From assembly GCA_016303225.1 (NCBI GenBank), contig JAEDMC010000051.1:1-16105 (forward strand): a DNA stretch of 16,105 nt. The letters run 5' to 3'. Source of the stretch: Kiritimatiellia bacterium. Its GTDB lineage: Bacteria > Verrucomicrobiota > Kiritimatiellia > RFP12 > UBA1067. Position 1 is the stretch's first letter, and the number at the start of each line of letters is the position of its first letter. Both the position numbers and the translations under genes were made by a program. The notes beneath the pieces are model-generated. The model searched no databases. It was not told the DNA's origin and was given only the letters and a program-made list of their open reading frames with translations. Positions 7,098 to 13,760 of the stretch are shown here, one piece after another.

Positions 7098-8483
7098 TTA
7101 CTTCTTCTGCGCCGCAGCTGCGGCCTTCGCCCTTTCGGCCGCCATGCGCGCGCGGATCGAGGCCTTCGCCCGGCGGCAGTGCTGGGTGATCGCGCGATGC
7201 GCGGGACACTCGAAGCTGCACGCGCCGCACTCGATGCAGGTCATCACATGCGCGTCTTCGGCATCCTTGATGTCGTTCGCCTCGACCGCCTTCGAGATTT
7301 CCGCCGGATTGAGGTTCATCGGGCATGCCCGCACACAGCGTCCGCAGTTGATGCAGGCCTGCGAGGTGTACTGGACGACGCGCTGCTTCGAGAGGAGCAG
7401 CAGTCCGGACGTCGTCTTGGTCGTTCCGATCGCCAGCGTGGAAACCGCGAAGCCCATCATCGTGCCGCCCGAAAGGACCTTCGCCGGCGGCTCCTTCGCG
7501 CCGCCGCAGAACGCGACGAGATCGGCGTACTTGGTGCCGAGCGGAGCTTCGACGTTCTTCGGCTCGGCGACCGCGTCACCGGAGATCGTCGTGACACGCG
7601 AAAGGAGGATCTTCCCCTGCTCGACCGCATCTGCAATCGCCGCAACCGTGCCGACATTCTCGACGACGCAACCGACATCAATCGGCAGGGCCGGCGGTTC
7701 GGGGACAACACGTCCGACCGTCGCGTAAATCTGGTGTTTTTCGCTGCCCTGCGGATACAGAACCGGCAGCACCACGATCTCGACGTTGCCCTCGATGTCT
7801 GCGAACGCCTGCTCAAGCGCGGCGATCGCCTCCGGCTTGTTCGCCTCGACCGCGATGCGCACGGCCGGACCGCCCAACACCTTGCGCATGATCTCGACGC
7901 CGACGCGGATGCGGTCCGCCCGTTCCATCATCAGCCGGCAGTCGGCCGTCAGGTACGGTTCGCACTCCGCGCCGTTCAGGATCAGGTACTCGCAGCGTTT
8001 GTTCGGCGGCGGATTCAGCTTCACCGCAGTCGGGAAGCCCGCGCCGCCCATGCCGCAGATGCCGGCTTCCTCAACACGCTTCAGGAGCTCTTCTCTGGTC
8101 GCGGATCTCCAATCCAAAGCTGGTAATTGGTAGTTGGGAGTTGGCAGATCGGCGGGAACGGGGGCGGTGGTATCGAGCACGACCGCCGGAGCAGTGCCGC
8201 CGGCGGCGCCGAGACGCGGCTCAACCGTCTTCACGAGACCGCTCGCCGATGCATGCACCGGCACGGAGATGAAGCCGTTCTTCTCTCCGATGAGCTGTCC
8301 CTTGACGACGTAGTCCCCGGCCTTGACAAGACACTTCGCCGGCGCGCCCAGATGCTGGCTCATCGAGATGACGAGTTCGGCGGGACACGGCATCTCGACA
8401 ATCGCCTTGTCCTTCGCGAGTTCCTTGTTGTAGTCGGGATGAATCCCGCCCTTGAACTTAAACTGGCTCTTGACTGTCTTCAT
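7098..8483 (-). CDS. rnfC: Rnf electron transport complex subunit RnfC
   Basis: A 461-residue cytoplasmic-face subunit that binds NADH and FMN and carries two [4Fe-4S] clusters. FKGGIHPDYNK opens the barrel-like N-terminal domain. GMGGAGFPTAVK (144-155) and LILNGAECEPY (167-177) form the dinucleotide and FMN region. The two ferredoxin motifs are CINCGRCVRACP (377-388) and CIECGACSFECP (416-427). The C-terminus is a short Ala/Lys-rich tail, shorter than in gammaproteobacterial RnfC. Residues about 113-122 (LPTPNYQLPA) are encoded by a heptamer repeat exactly at the linker between the two domains. ATG 8483 follows the rnfB stop as TGATATG, with a GGGGGAG purine run just upstream. Confidence 0.96.
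   Translation of the reverse strand: MKTVKSQFKFKGGIHPDYNKELAKDKAIVEMPCPAELVISMSQHLGAPAKCLVKAGDYVVKGQLIGEKNGFISVPVHASASGLVKTVEPRLGAAGGTAPAVVLDTTAPVPADLPTPNYQLPALDWRSATREELLKRVEEAGICGMGGAGFPTAVKLNPPPNKRCEYLILNGAECEPYLTADCRLMMERADRIRVGVEIMRKVLGGPAVRIAVEANKPEAIAALEQAFADIEGNVEIVVLPVLYPQGSEKHQIYATVGRVVPEPPALPIDVGCVVENVGTVAAIADAVEQGKILLSRVTTISGDAVAEPKNVEAPLGTKYADLVAFCGGAKEPPAKVLSGGTMMGFAVSTLAIGTTKTTSGLLLLSKQRVVQYTSQACINCGRCVRACPMNLNPAEISKAVEANDIKDAEDAHVMTCIECGACSFECPAHRAITQHCRRAKASIRARMAAERAKAAAAAQKK
8120..8147 (-). repeat. TTGGTAG-family heptamer tract, four units, in frame inside rnfC
   Basis: On the plus strand the units are CTGGTAA, TTGGTAG, TTGGGAG and TTGGCAG, each 7 bases, from 8120 to 8147. 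Read on the minus strand they encode LPTPNYQLPA within RnfC, at the linker between the N-terminal barrel domain and the NADH/FMN domain. The reading frame is intact. Confidence 0.8.
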
Positions 8484-8484
8484 A

Positions 8485-9294
8485 TCACTCCCCCGTCCCC
8501 CAGTGCGGGTCCACGCTCATGCACCCCGCCGGACATTTCGCGACGATCTGCTCGTCGGTCGGCGGATTCTCGTAGTTGACCTTCGCGAGGAAACCCTGAA
8601 ACGTGAAGTGGTTCGCTTCCTTGCCGCCGGAATTCTTCTCGCAGAGATGGCATCCCATGCAGCCGACGCCGCAGACCTTGCGTACCTCGGGCCCGCGCAC
8701 CGGATTGTTGCAGAGCACGTGGATCGTCGCCGAGGCCGGCACGAGTTCGATCAGGTTTTTCGGACACGCCGTCACGCACTTCCCGCAGCCGATGCAGAGG
8801 CGCTTGTCGACCTTGGCGAGTCCATCGACGATGGAAATCGCGTGCATCGAACACACGTTCGCGCATGCGCCATAGCCGAGGCAGCCGTATTTGCACCCTT
8901 TGTCTCCGCCGGCCGTCATCGCCGCGACGCTGCAGTCGCAGATGCCGTTGTAGTCGCCGACGCGAATCGCCTCGGAGCGCGTGCCGCAGCACTTGACGAG
9001 CGCCACGCGCTTCTCCGTCGCCGTCGCCTCGACGCCGAGGATCTTCGCGATCGCCTTCGCGCAGGCCTCGCCGCCCGCCGCACACGCACCGTTCGGCGCG
9101 GTCCCCGCGACCAGTGCGCGCGCATAGCCGTCACAGCCCGCGAAGCCGCAGCCGCCGCAGTTGGCGCCTGGCAATTCCGCCGTCACCATGCCGATGCGCG
9201 GATCCTCCTTGACGGAAAGATACTTGTCGGCAACGGCGAGCGCAATGGCCGCCACGAGCCCGATGCCTGCGATAATGAGAATTGCAATTACCAT
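8485..9294 (-). CDS. rnfB: Rnf electron transport complex subunit RnfB
   Basis: A 269-residue multi-cluster iron-sulfur subunit, probably the entry point for ferredoxin electrons. A single N-terminal membrane helix (2-22) is followed by the RnfB four-Fe domain ANCGGCGFAGCDGYARAL (Cys46, 49, 54 and later 71). Then come ferredoxin-type motifs at Cys134-148 and CIGCGKCVTACP (167-178). Additional cysteines at CGVGCMGCHLC (208-218) and CPAGC (254-258) suggest further clusters, as in the longer RnfB proteins of anaerobes. The start is well supported by AAGGAG about 10 bases before ATG 9294. The stop is one base from the rnfC start. Confidence 0.96.
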   Translation of the reverse strand: MVIAILIIAGIGLVAAIALAVADKYLSVKEDPRIGMVTAELPGANCGGCGFAGCDGYARALVAGTAPNGACAAGGEACAKAIAKILGVEATATEKRVALVKCCGTRSEAIRVGDYNGICDCSVAAMTAGGDKGCKYGCLGYGACANVCSMHAISIVDGLAKVDKRLCIGCGKCVTACPKNLIELVPASATIHVLCNNPVRGPEVRKVCGVGCMGCHLCEKNSGGKEANHFTFQGFLAKVNYENPPTDEQIVAKCPAGCMSVDPHWGTGE

Positions 9295-9304
9295 TCGTTA
9301 TTTA

Positions 9305-9310
9305 CTCCTT
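9305..9310 (-). promoter_or_regulatory. Ribosome binding site of rnfB
   Basis: The minus strand reads AAGGAG ten bases before ATG 9294. It is the strongest Shine-Dalgarno sequence in the window and fixes the rnfB start. Confidence 0.75.
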
Positions 9311-9313
9311 AAG

Positions 9314-9362
9314 GTCTTCCGTCTCTCGTCTAAAGTCCTTCCAAAGGACTTTAGACCAAAGA
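9314..9362 (-). repeat. GTCTNNN heptamer tract with a perfect 13-bp hairpin between rnfA and rnfB
   Basis: On the plus strand GTCT-type units fall every 7 bases (9314, 9321, 9328, 9335). GTCTAAAGTCCTT (9328-9340) is followed, after the 3-base loop CCA, by its exact complement AAGGACTTTAGAC (9344-9356). It fills the 77-base spacer between rnfA and rnfB. No T-run follows on either strand, so an intrinsic terminator is unlikely. A stem in the mRNA could affect processing or stability. Confidence 0.75.
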
Positions 9363-9371
9363 CTTGAAACT

Positions 9372-9959
9372 CTAATACGGCAACTTCACCAACCCCGAAA
9401 AGCCCATGAACGCTAGGCTCAGCAGCCCGGCCGTCACAAGTGCGACGGCGATGCCGCGGAAACAGCGCGGCGGATCGGCGTGCGCGAGCTTCTCGCGGAT
9501 GCCCGAAAAGATGATGAGCGCAAAGCCAAAGCCAACGGCCGCGGCAAACGAGAAGAACACGCTCTCAAAGAACGGCGTCCCCTGCTTGCAGTTAATTTCC
9601 GCAGCGCCCAAGACCGCGCAGTTCGTCGTGATGAGCGGCAAAAAGATGCCCAGCGCCGCGTGCAAGGGCGGCAGAAAACGTTTCATCGCGATGTCAATGA
9701 ACTGCACAAGCGCCGCGATGACAAGGATGAACGCGAGCGTATGGATGTAACCAAGCCCGTTTGGTTGCAGGAGCCAGTGGTCAAGGCACCACGTGACGGC
9801 CGCCGCAACGGTCATCACGAAAACGACGGCGCCGGACATGCCAAGCGCTGTTTCAGTCTTCTTGGAGACACCCAAAAACGGACAGCAACCCAGAAAGCGG
9901 CTCAGAACGAAGTTGTTCACCAGAACCGCACCAACAAGAATCATCAGAAAGTAACTCAT
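9372..9959 (-). CDS. rnfA: Rnf electron transport complex subunit RnfA
   Basis: A 195-residue membrane subunit with about six helices. VNNFVLSRFLGCCPFLGVSK (14-33) and LPLITTNCAVLGAAE (107-121) are the two conserved half-helix motifs. Their cysteines (25/26 and 114) are expected to share the intramembrane [2Fe-2S] cluster with RnfE. It is the first gene of the Rnf block. No Shine-Dalgarno sequence precedes ATG 9959; instead an AATTATG heptamer array ends 4 bases before it. RnfE, its paralogue and structural partner, is not in this window. Confidence 0.96.
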   Translation of the reverse strand: MSYFLMILVGAVLVNNFVLSRFLGCCPFLGVSKKTETALGMSGAVVFVMTVAAAVTWCLDHWLLQPNGLGYIHTLAFILVIAALVQFIDIAMKRFLPPLHAALGIFLPLITTNCAVLGAAEINCKQGTPFFESVFFSFAAAVGFGFALIIFSGIREKLAHADPPRCFRGIAVALVTAGLLSLAFMGFSGLVKLPY

Positions 9960-9963
9960 TGAA

Positions 9964-9998
9964 AATTATGAATTTTGAATTATGAATTATGAATTATG
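9964..9998 (-). repeat. AATTATG heptamer array, five units, forming the rnfA leader
   Basis: On the plus strand AATTATG, AATTTTG and three further AATTATG follow each other without gaps from 9964 to 9998. Four of the five units are identical. The array is AT-only apart from one G per unit, in sharp contrast to the GC-rich surroundings. It lies between dapF and the rnfA start codon, where a ribosome binding site would be expected. Confidence 0.85.
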
Positions 9999-10001
9999 GA
10001 T

Positions 10002-10031
10002 ATTATCTCTTATCGGCACTGGTTCTGTCAA
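10002..10031 (-). promoter_or_regulatory. Candidate sigma70-type promoter for the rnf genes
   Basis: On the minus strand a perfect TTGACA (10031-10026), in the last codons of dapF, is followed after 18 bases by GATAAT (10007-10002), five of six matches to TATAAT. Transcription would start near 9995, so the leader would consist almost wholly of AATTATG repeats. The TTGACA overlaps Leu-Asp codons, so chance occurrence is possible. Confidence 0.5.
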
Positions 10032-10833
10032 GGGTTTCAAGGTCGATTTCACCCTCGAAGACACGCGTTACCGGACCTGTCAACGTGACGGATTTGAACG
10101 AAACACCGTCAAATTCGCCATCAATAGTGAGTTTGTAGCCCTTCGCGGTATGAACCGTCACGGGGAAGGACATCCCATGCTGCGCAACGCCGACAAGCGC
10201 CGCGGCGACAGATCCCGTCCCGCACGCCCCAGTCTCAGCCTCGACGCCGCGTTCGTAAGTGCGGATATCCGCATCATGCGGCGCGCGGTAGGTGACGAAA
10301 TCGACATTCGTTCCAGCAGGCGCAAACTCGTCCGAATAGCGAATGCGTCGTCCCTCGCCGGCGACATCGACAATCGCCAGATTCTCAACCGACACGATCT
10401 TGTGCGGTACGCCGCTGTTGATGAAGTCGACGCGCAGGTCCTTCGGTTCGGGCATCTCGACTTTAACCAGCAGAGAAGGTTGAGAGGGTCGAGTGGGTTG
10501 AGAGACAATTTCCGCGCCGACATCCCCGGCCAAGGTCTCGAAGCGCATCCGGTCCGATTTCGCCGCACCGATCTCGCGCGCGAACGCGGCAACGCATCGC
10601 GCGCCGTTGCCGCACATCTCGGCCTCGGATCCGTCGGGATTGAAGAACTTCATCCGAAAGTCGAGGCGGTCCGACTGCTGCACGAGAATGATGCCCTCGC
10701 AGCCGACGCCCGTCTGTCGCGCGCCCATAAGCGCCATCCGCCGACTGTCGTCAGCGGGAAACGTCCCTTCTCGGTCGTCGATCATGATGAAGTCGTTGCC
10801 GGCGCCGTGCATCTTGACGAAACGGACGTTCAT
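10003..10833 (-). CDS. dapF: Diaminopimelate epimerase
   Basis: A 276-residue cytoplasmic enzyme converting LL- to meso-diaminopimelate for lysine and peptidoglycan synthesis. KMHGAGNDFIMID opens the first domain. The two catalytic cysteines are in EMCGNGARC (Cys74) and ETGACGTGS (Cys204), the usual thiolate pair. Length and motif spacing are normal, except that SQPTRPSQPS (about 111-120) is inserted after the ETLAGDVGAEI strand. This insertion is encoded by a 9-bp tandem repeat. I place the start at ATG 10833, which shares one base with the prc stop (TGATG). GTG codons at 10836 and 10839 are alternatives. Confidence 0.96.
   Translation of the reverse strand: MNVRFVKMHGAGNDFIMIDDREGTFPADDSRRMALMGARQTGVGCEGIILVQQSDRLDFRMKFFNPDGSEAEMCGNGARCVAAFAREIGAAKSDRMRFETLAGDVGAEIVSQPTRPSQPSLLVKVEMPEPKDLRVDFINSGVPHKIVSVENLAIVDVAGEGRRIRYSDEFAPAGTNVDFVTYRAPHDADIRTYERGVEAETGACGTGSVAAALVGVAQHGMSFPVTVHTAKGYKLTIDGEFDGVSFKSVTLTGPVTRVFEGEIDLETLDRTSADKR
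10478..10504 (-). repeat. Nonamer repeat, three units, in frame inside dapF
   Basis: On the plus strand GGTTGAGAG, GGTCGAGTG and GGTTGAGAG follow directly, 27 bp or nine codons in total. On the minus strand they encode the SQPTRPSQP segment of DapF. A unit of 9 bp keeps the frame at any copy number. Confidence 0.8.
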
Positions 10834-13088
10834 CACCACCAACCTCTCGCTTCGGGGACCTCCTCGCCATCCTTCATGCGGATGAGGTCCATCAGCACCT
10901 TGTAGGCCTCGTTGAGGACGACATCATTCTCCTTCGGCGCATTGCGCTTGCGACGGCGTTTCTTAGCCGAGGTCTCCTCGTCGTCGTCCTCGTTTTCCTC
11001 GTCGTCCAGCTCGCGGAGCTCACGGTCGGACTTCATCTGGGCAAGGCGCGTCTCGTATTCGAGCGAGACTTCCTCGCGGTCGGAGATCTCGCGCATGCCC
11101 TTCACGTTCTCCAGGTGCTTCTTGAACTTCGGATCGACGGACGTGCGGGCGACGGACAATTCGTTCAGCGCCTTCACGTAGCGATGCATGTCCCACGCGA
11201 GCCGGTAGTCGCAGGGATTGATGCGGCTGAACGGCAGCGCATAGGTGAGCTTGTCCTCGCCGATGTCCAGCGCGTCGATGAGGGACGGAAGGTGGATGTC
11301 GGCGGCAACGCCCTCGACCTGCGTGGAGCGTCCGTCGATGCGGTAGAAGCGTGCCGTGGTGATCTTGGTGGAGCCGTACTTCTCCGGACCGAGTCCCATC
11401 ACAGTCTGGACAGTGCCCTTACCGTGCGTGCGGCGGTCTCCGATCACGATGGCGCGCCCGGAATCCTGTAGATGTCCCGCCACGATCTCGGACGCCGAGG
11501 CGCTCGCACGATCCGTCAGGACGACGAGCGGCTTCTTGAAGGCAATCGGATTGCCAGGCGGAATCGGCAAGCACCCGACCCGGTGCAAGTCGCGGATCTG
11601 AACGACCGGACCGGACGAAACAAAGAGTGCGGAGAGGAGCACGGCTTCCCGCAAGGAGCCGCCGCCGTTGCCGCGCAGGTCGAGGACCATGCCCTTCACG
11701 CCCTGCGCATTGAAGTCGGCGATGCACTTCGAGACATCCATCGCGCAGCTCCGGAACCCGGGGTCGGTCGGCCGCTTCTCCATCGTTCCGTAGAAGCCTG
11801 GCAGGAAGACATAGCCGAGCTTGTTCGTGACGCCGTTCAGCCCCACGCGCTCGACGTGTCCCGTCGCCGCCTGATCCTCGAGCTTGATTTCGTCGCGGAC
11901 GAGGTCAACGAGCTTCTTGGTGGCGCCGCTCGGATCGGAACGAGGGATGATCTGCAACGTGACCTTCGTGCCCTTCTTGCCTCGGATCTTCTTGATGGAC
12001 TTTTTCATGGGCTGCCACATGACGTCTTCCATCTCGCCGCCGGCCTGCTGCACGCCGACAATCTTATCGCCCTCCTTAATGCGTCCGTCGCGGTCGCAGG
12101 GGCTGCCCGGCATCACCTCGACGATCTTGAGCGCGCCGTCGTCCATCGACAGGACCGCGCCGATGCCGCAGAGCGTAAGGTTCATCTCCATGTCGAAGTC
12201 CTCCTTCGACGCGGGCGACATGTAGTCAGAATGCGGATCGTATGCGCGCGAGAGCGCCGAAAGATAATGCTGCAGAACCGCCTCCTCGTCTGGCTCGGTC
12301 AGCACCGTCACATACTGGCGATAGCTCTTGACGATCTCTGCGGCGAAGTCGACCGTGTTCGTCGACTTGTCGAGCGCGTGGTTCACGGTGCGGACGAGCA
12401 TCTCGTTCTTGATGCGCTTGCGCCAGTGCTCTTCGGCATCTGCCTTGGTCTCGGGCCACGGGGCGTCCTTACGACGGGCACGGTAGGTCTCATTCGTCGA
12501 GAAGTCCCACGTCTTCACGGTTGCCAGCAGGTTGGTCGCGAAGTCGACGCGTTCATGCAGCCTCGTGACATAGAGGTTGTAGACGTCATACCCAAAGCTG
12601 ACGTCGCCGGACTCGATCTCGTCGTCCAGCGTCTTCTCATGCGCCGCGAGGCGGTCAAGGTCGGACTGCAGGAAAACCGAGTGATCGAAGTCATAGAACG
12701 TCACGAGATTCGTCCAGGCCCGCTGCGAAATCTCGTCATTCAGCTGCTGCTGCAACACATGGTATTTCGGCAGGCTGTCGCCCAGACGCGTGGCAACCCT
12801 CCCATAATAAGTCCGGGGGACGATCTTGGACACCCGAGGGGCAGGCTGCGGAAGCGCCGGTTTCGGCGTAACCTTCACCTCGGGCCGCGTCTCGGGCTGC
12901 GGCGCCGGCTTTTCTTCGGGCTGCGGTTCTGCCTTCGCTTCAGGCTCGGCTTCGGTCTGTCTCTCCTCAACCGCCTCGGCAGCAGTCGGCTGAGGCTCCG
13001 CCGGCTGCTCGGGGACGCACTGACAGCCCCAGATAATCACTCCGCAGGCAATCAGTGCCAGAACAAACCACACACTCTTCTTGTTCAT
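10833..13088 (-). CDS. prc: Prc/Tsp-type C-terminal processing protease (S41), probable lipoprotein
   Basis: A 751-residue periplasmic serine protease of the tail-specific family. After a signal sequence, IIWGCQC offers a lipobox-like cysteine (Cys22); Trp at -2 is unusual. A Pro/Glu-rich spacer (about 26-85) follows, then the helical Prc N-terminal domain, a PDZ domain (about 300-385) and the S41 core. The catalytic dyad should be the middle serine of TDRASASASEIVAG (Ser531) and the lysine of THGKGTVQ (Lys557). DLRGNGGGSLREA is the conserved structural motif. The C-terminus has an acidic run (about 694-705) next to a basic run KKRRRKR (about 709-715). ATG 13088 overlaps the NERD stop as ATGA, with GGAG 8 bases upstream. 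Such proteases mature or degrade envelope proteins, often peptidoglycan enzymes. Confidence 0.93.
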   Translation of the reverse strand: MNKKSVWFVLALIACGVIIWGCQCVPEQPAEPQPTAAEAVEERQTEAEPEAKAEPQPEEKPAPQPETRPEVKVTPKPALPQPAPRVSKIVPRTYYGRVATRLGDSLPKYHVLQQQLNDEISQRAWTNLVTFYDFDHSVFLQSDLDRLAAHEKTLDDEIESGDVSFGYDVYNLYVTRLHERVDFATNLLATVKTWDFSTNETYRARRKDAPWPETKADAEEHWRKRIKNEMLVRTVNHALDKSTNTVDFAAEIVKSYRQYVTVLTEPDEEAVLQHYLSALSRAYDPHSDYMSPASKEDFDMEMNLTLCGIGAVLSMDDGALKIVEVMPGSPCDRDGRIKEGDKIVGVQQAGGEMEDVMWQPMKKSIKKIRGKKGTKVTLQIIPRSDPSGATKKLVDLVRDEIKLEDQAATGHVERVGLNGVTNKLGYVFLPGFYGTMEKRPTDPGFRSCAMDVSKCIADFNAQGVKGMVLDLRGNGGGSLREAVLLSALFVSSGPVVQIRDLHRVGCLPIPPGNPIAFKKPLVVLTDRASASASEIVAGHLQDSGRAIVIGDRRTHGKGTVQTVMGLGPEKYGSTKITTARFYRIDGRSTQVEGVAADIHLPSLIDALDIGEDKLTYALPFSRINPCDYRLAWDMHRYVKALNELSVARTSVDPKFKKHLENVKGMREISDREEVSLEYETRLAQMKSDRELRELDDEENEDDDEETSAKKRRRKRNAPKENDVVLNEAYKVLMDLIRMKDGEEVPEARGWW

Positions 13089-13759
13089 GGGCAATTCTCC
13101 ATCAAGCTGACCAGACGATCCAGTTCCGCAGGCGGGATGACCACGCGATCCGTGTCAAAGCTCGTCTTGATTTCATTGGAATTGATGACGACCGCACCAT
13201 TCAGGTTCGCGCGCCGCGCATCAAACGAATCAGAGGCAAAGGCCAAGACCGGCGTCACGAACCCCGTCCATCCCCGGTCCGCCAGCGCCTTGCGCACGAG
13301 CGTCGCCTCGCGAACGGCCTGCTGGATCGGCGAGCGGTCGGGCAACTGTCCGTCCAAAAGGACATGTCCGTCCTCGATCGTGACTCGACCCCGCCAGAAC
13401 TTCGTTTCAATCGAAAAGACACCACCGGGCCCCACGACAACATGGTCAACGTGCTTGCGGCCGACGGCAAAGTCGTTGAAGACGTGATAAGTGTCCGGCA
13501 AACACGCCAGGATGCCGGAGACCTTCTCCTCGCCGCGCGCACCCTTGTAGAAGCGCTCGACCCGGCGAAGGCCCCGCATCAGGCTCCAGATGATGTAAAG
13601 GAGCGCGGCGACAAACAGAACTGCGCCCCACAACGGAGACAGCAGGAAACCGGCCAGCGACGCACCGGCGACAAACACGCCGAGGAAGAGCGGCCACAAA
13701 CCGAGGACCGTGCCCTTGACACGCGCCCATTCTCCGGGAATTCCGTGAATCTTTGCCAT
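13085..13759 (-). CDS. Membrane-anchored NERD (nuclease-related) domain protein
   Basis: A 224-residue protein with two predicted membrane helices (about 17-40 and 44-62) followed by a NERD domain. GARGEEKV (73-80), YHVFNDF (91-97), KHVDHVVVGPGGVFSIETK (102-120) are the family signature. Glu77, Asp105, Glu118 and Lys120 match the PD-(D/E)xK-like layout, so nuclease activity is plausible but unproven, as for most NERD proteins. The C-terminal half ends in a short helix with no helicase or kinase fused. ATG 13759 is one base after the dxs stop (TGATATG), with no Shine-Dalgarno, so translation is probably coupled. An extended frame into dxs is a shadow. Confidence 0.85.
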   Translation of the reverse strand: MAKIHGIPGEWARVKGTVLGLWPLFLGVFVAGASLAGFLLSPLWGAVLFVAALLYIIWSLMRGLRRVERFYKGARGEEKVSGILACLPDTYHVFNDFAVGRKHVDHVVVGPGGVFSIETKFWRGRVTIEDGHVLLDGQLPDRSPIQQAVREATLVRKALADRGWTGFVTPVLAFASDSFDARRANLNGAVVINSNEIKTSFDTDRVVIPPAELDRLVSLMENCP

Positions 13760-13760
13760 A

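Noticed and set aside
7093..7326. Upstream extension of rnfD into rnfC
   Set aside because: It would overlap well-conserved RnfC iron-sulfur coding sequence, and the added residues resemble no RnfD.
9328..9356. Hairpin as an intrinsic terminator after rnfA
   Set aside because: No run of T follows the stem on either strand, and it lies inside a co-directional rnf gene block.
8485..9959. Na+-translocating NADH:quinone reductase (Nqr) instead of Rnf
   Set aside because: RnfB with multiple cysteine clusters and RnfC with two ferredoxin motifs are Rnf-specific, and no NqrF-type flavoprotein is present.
11472..13487. A 671-codon open frame on the plus strand
   Set aside because: It is the mirror of the Prc protease and NERD genes, with Arg-rich low-information sequence and no recognisable motif.
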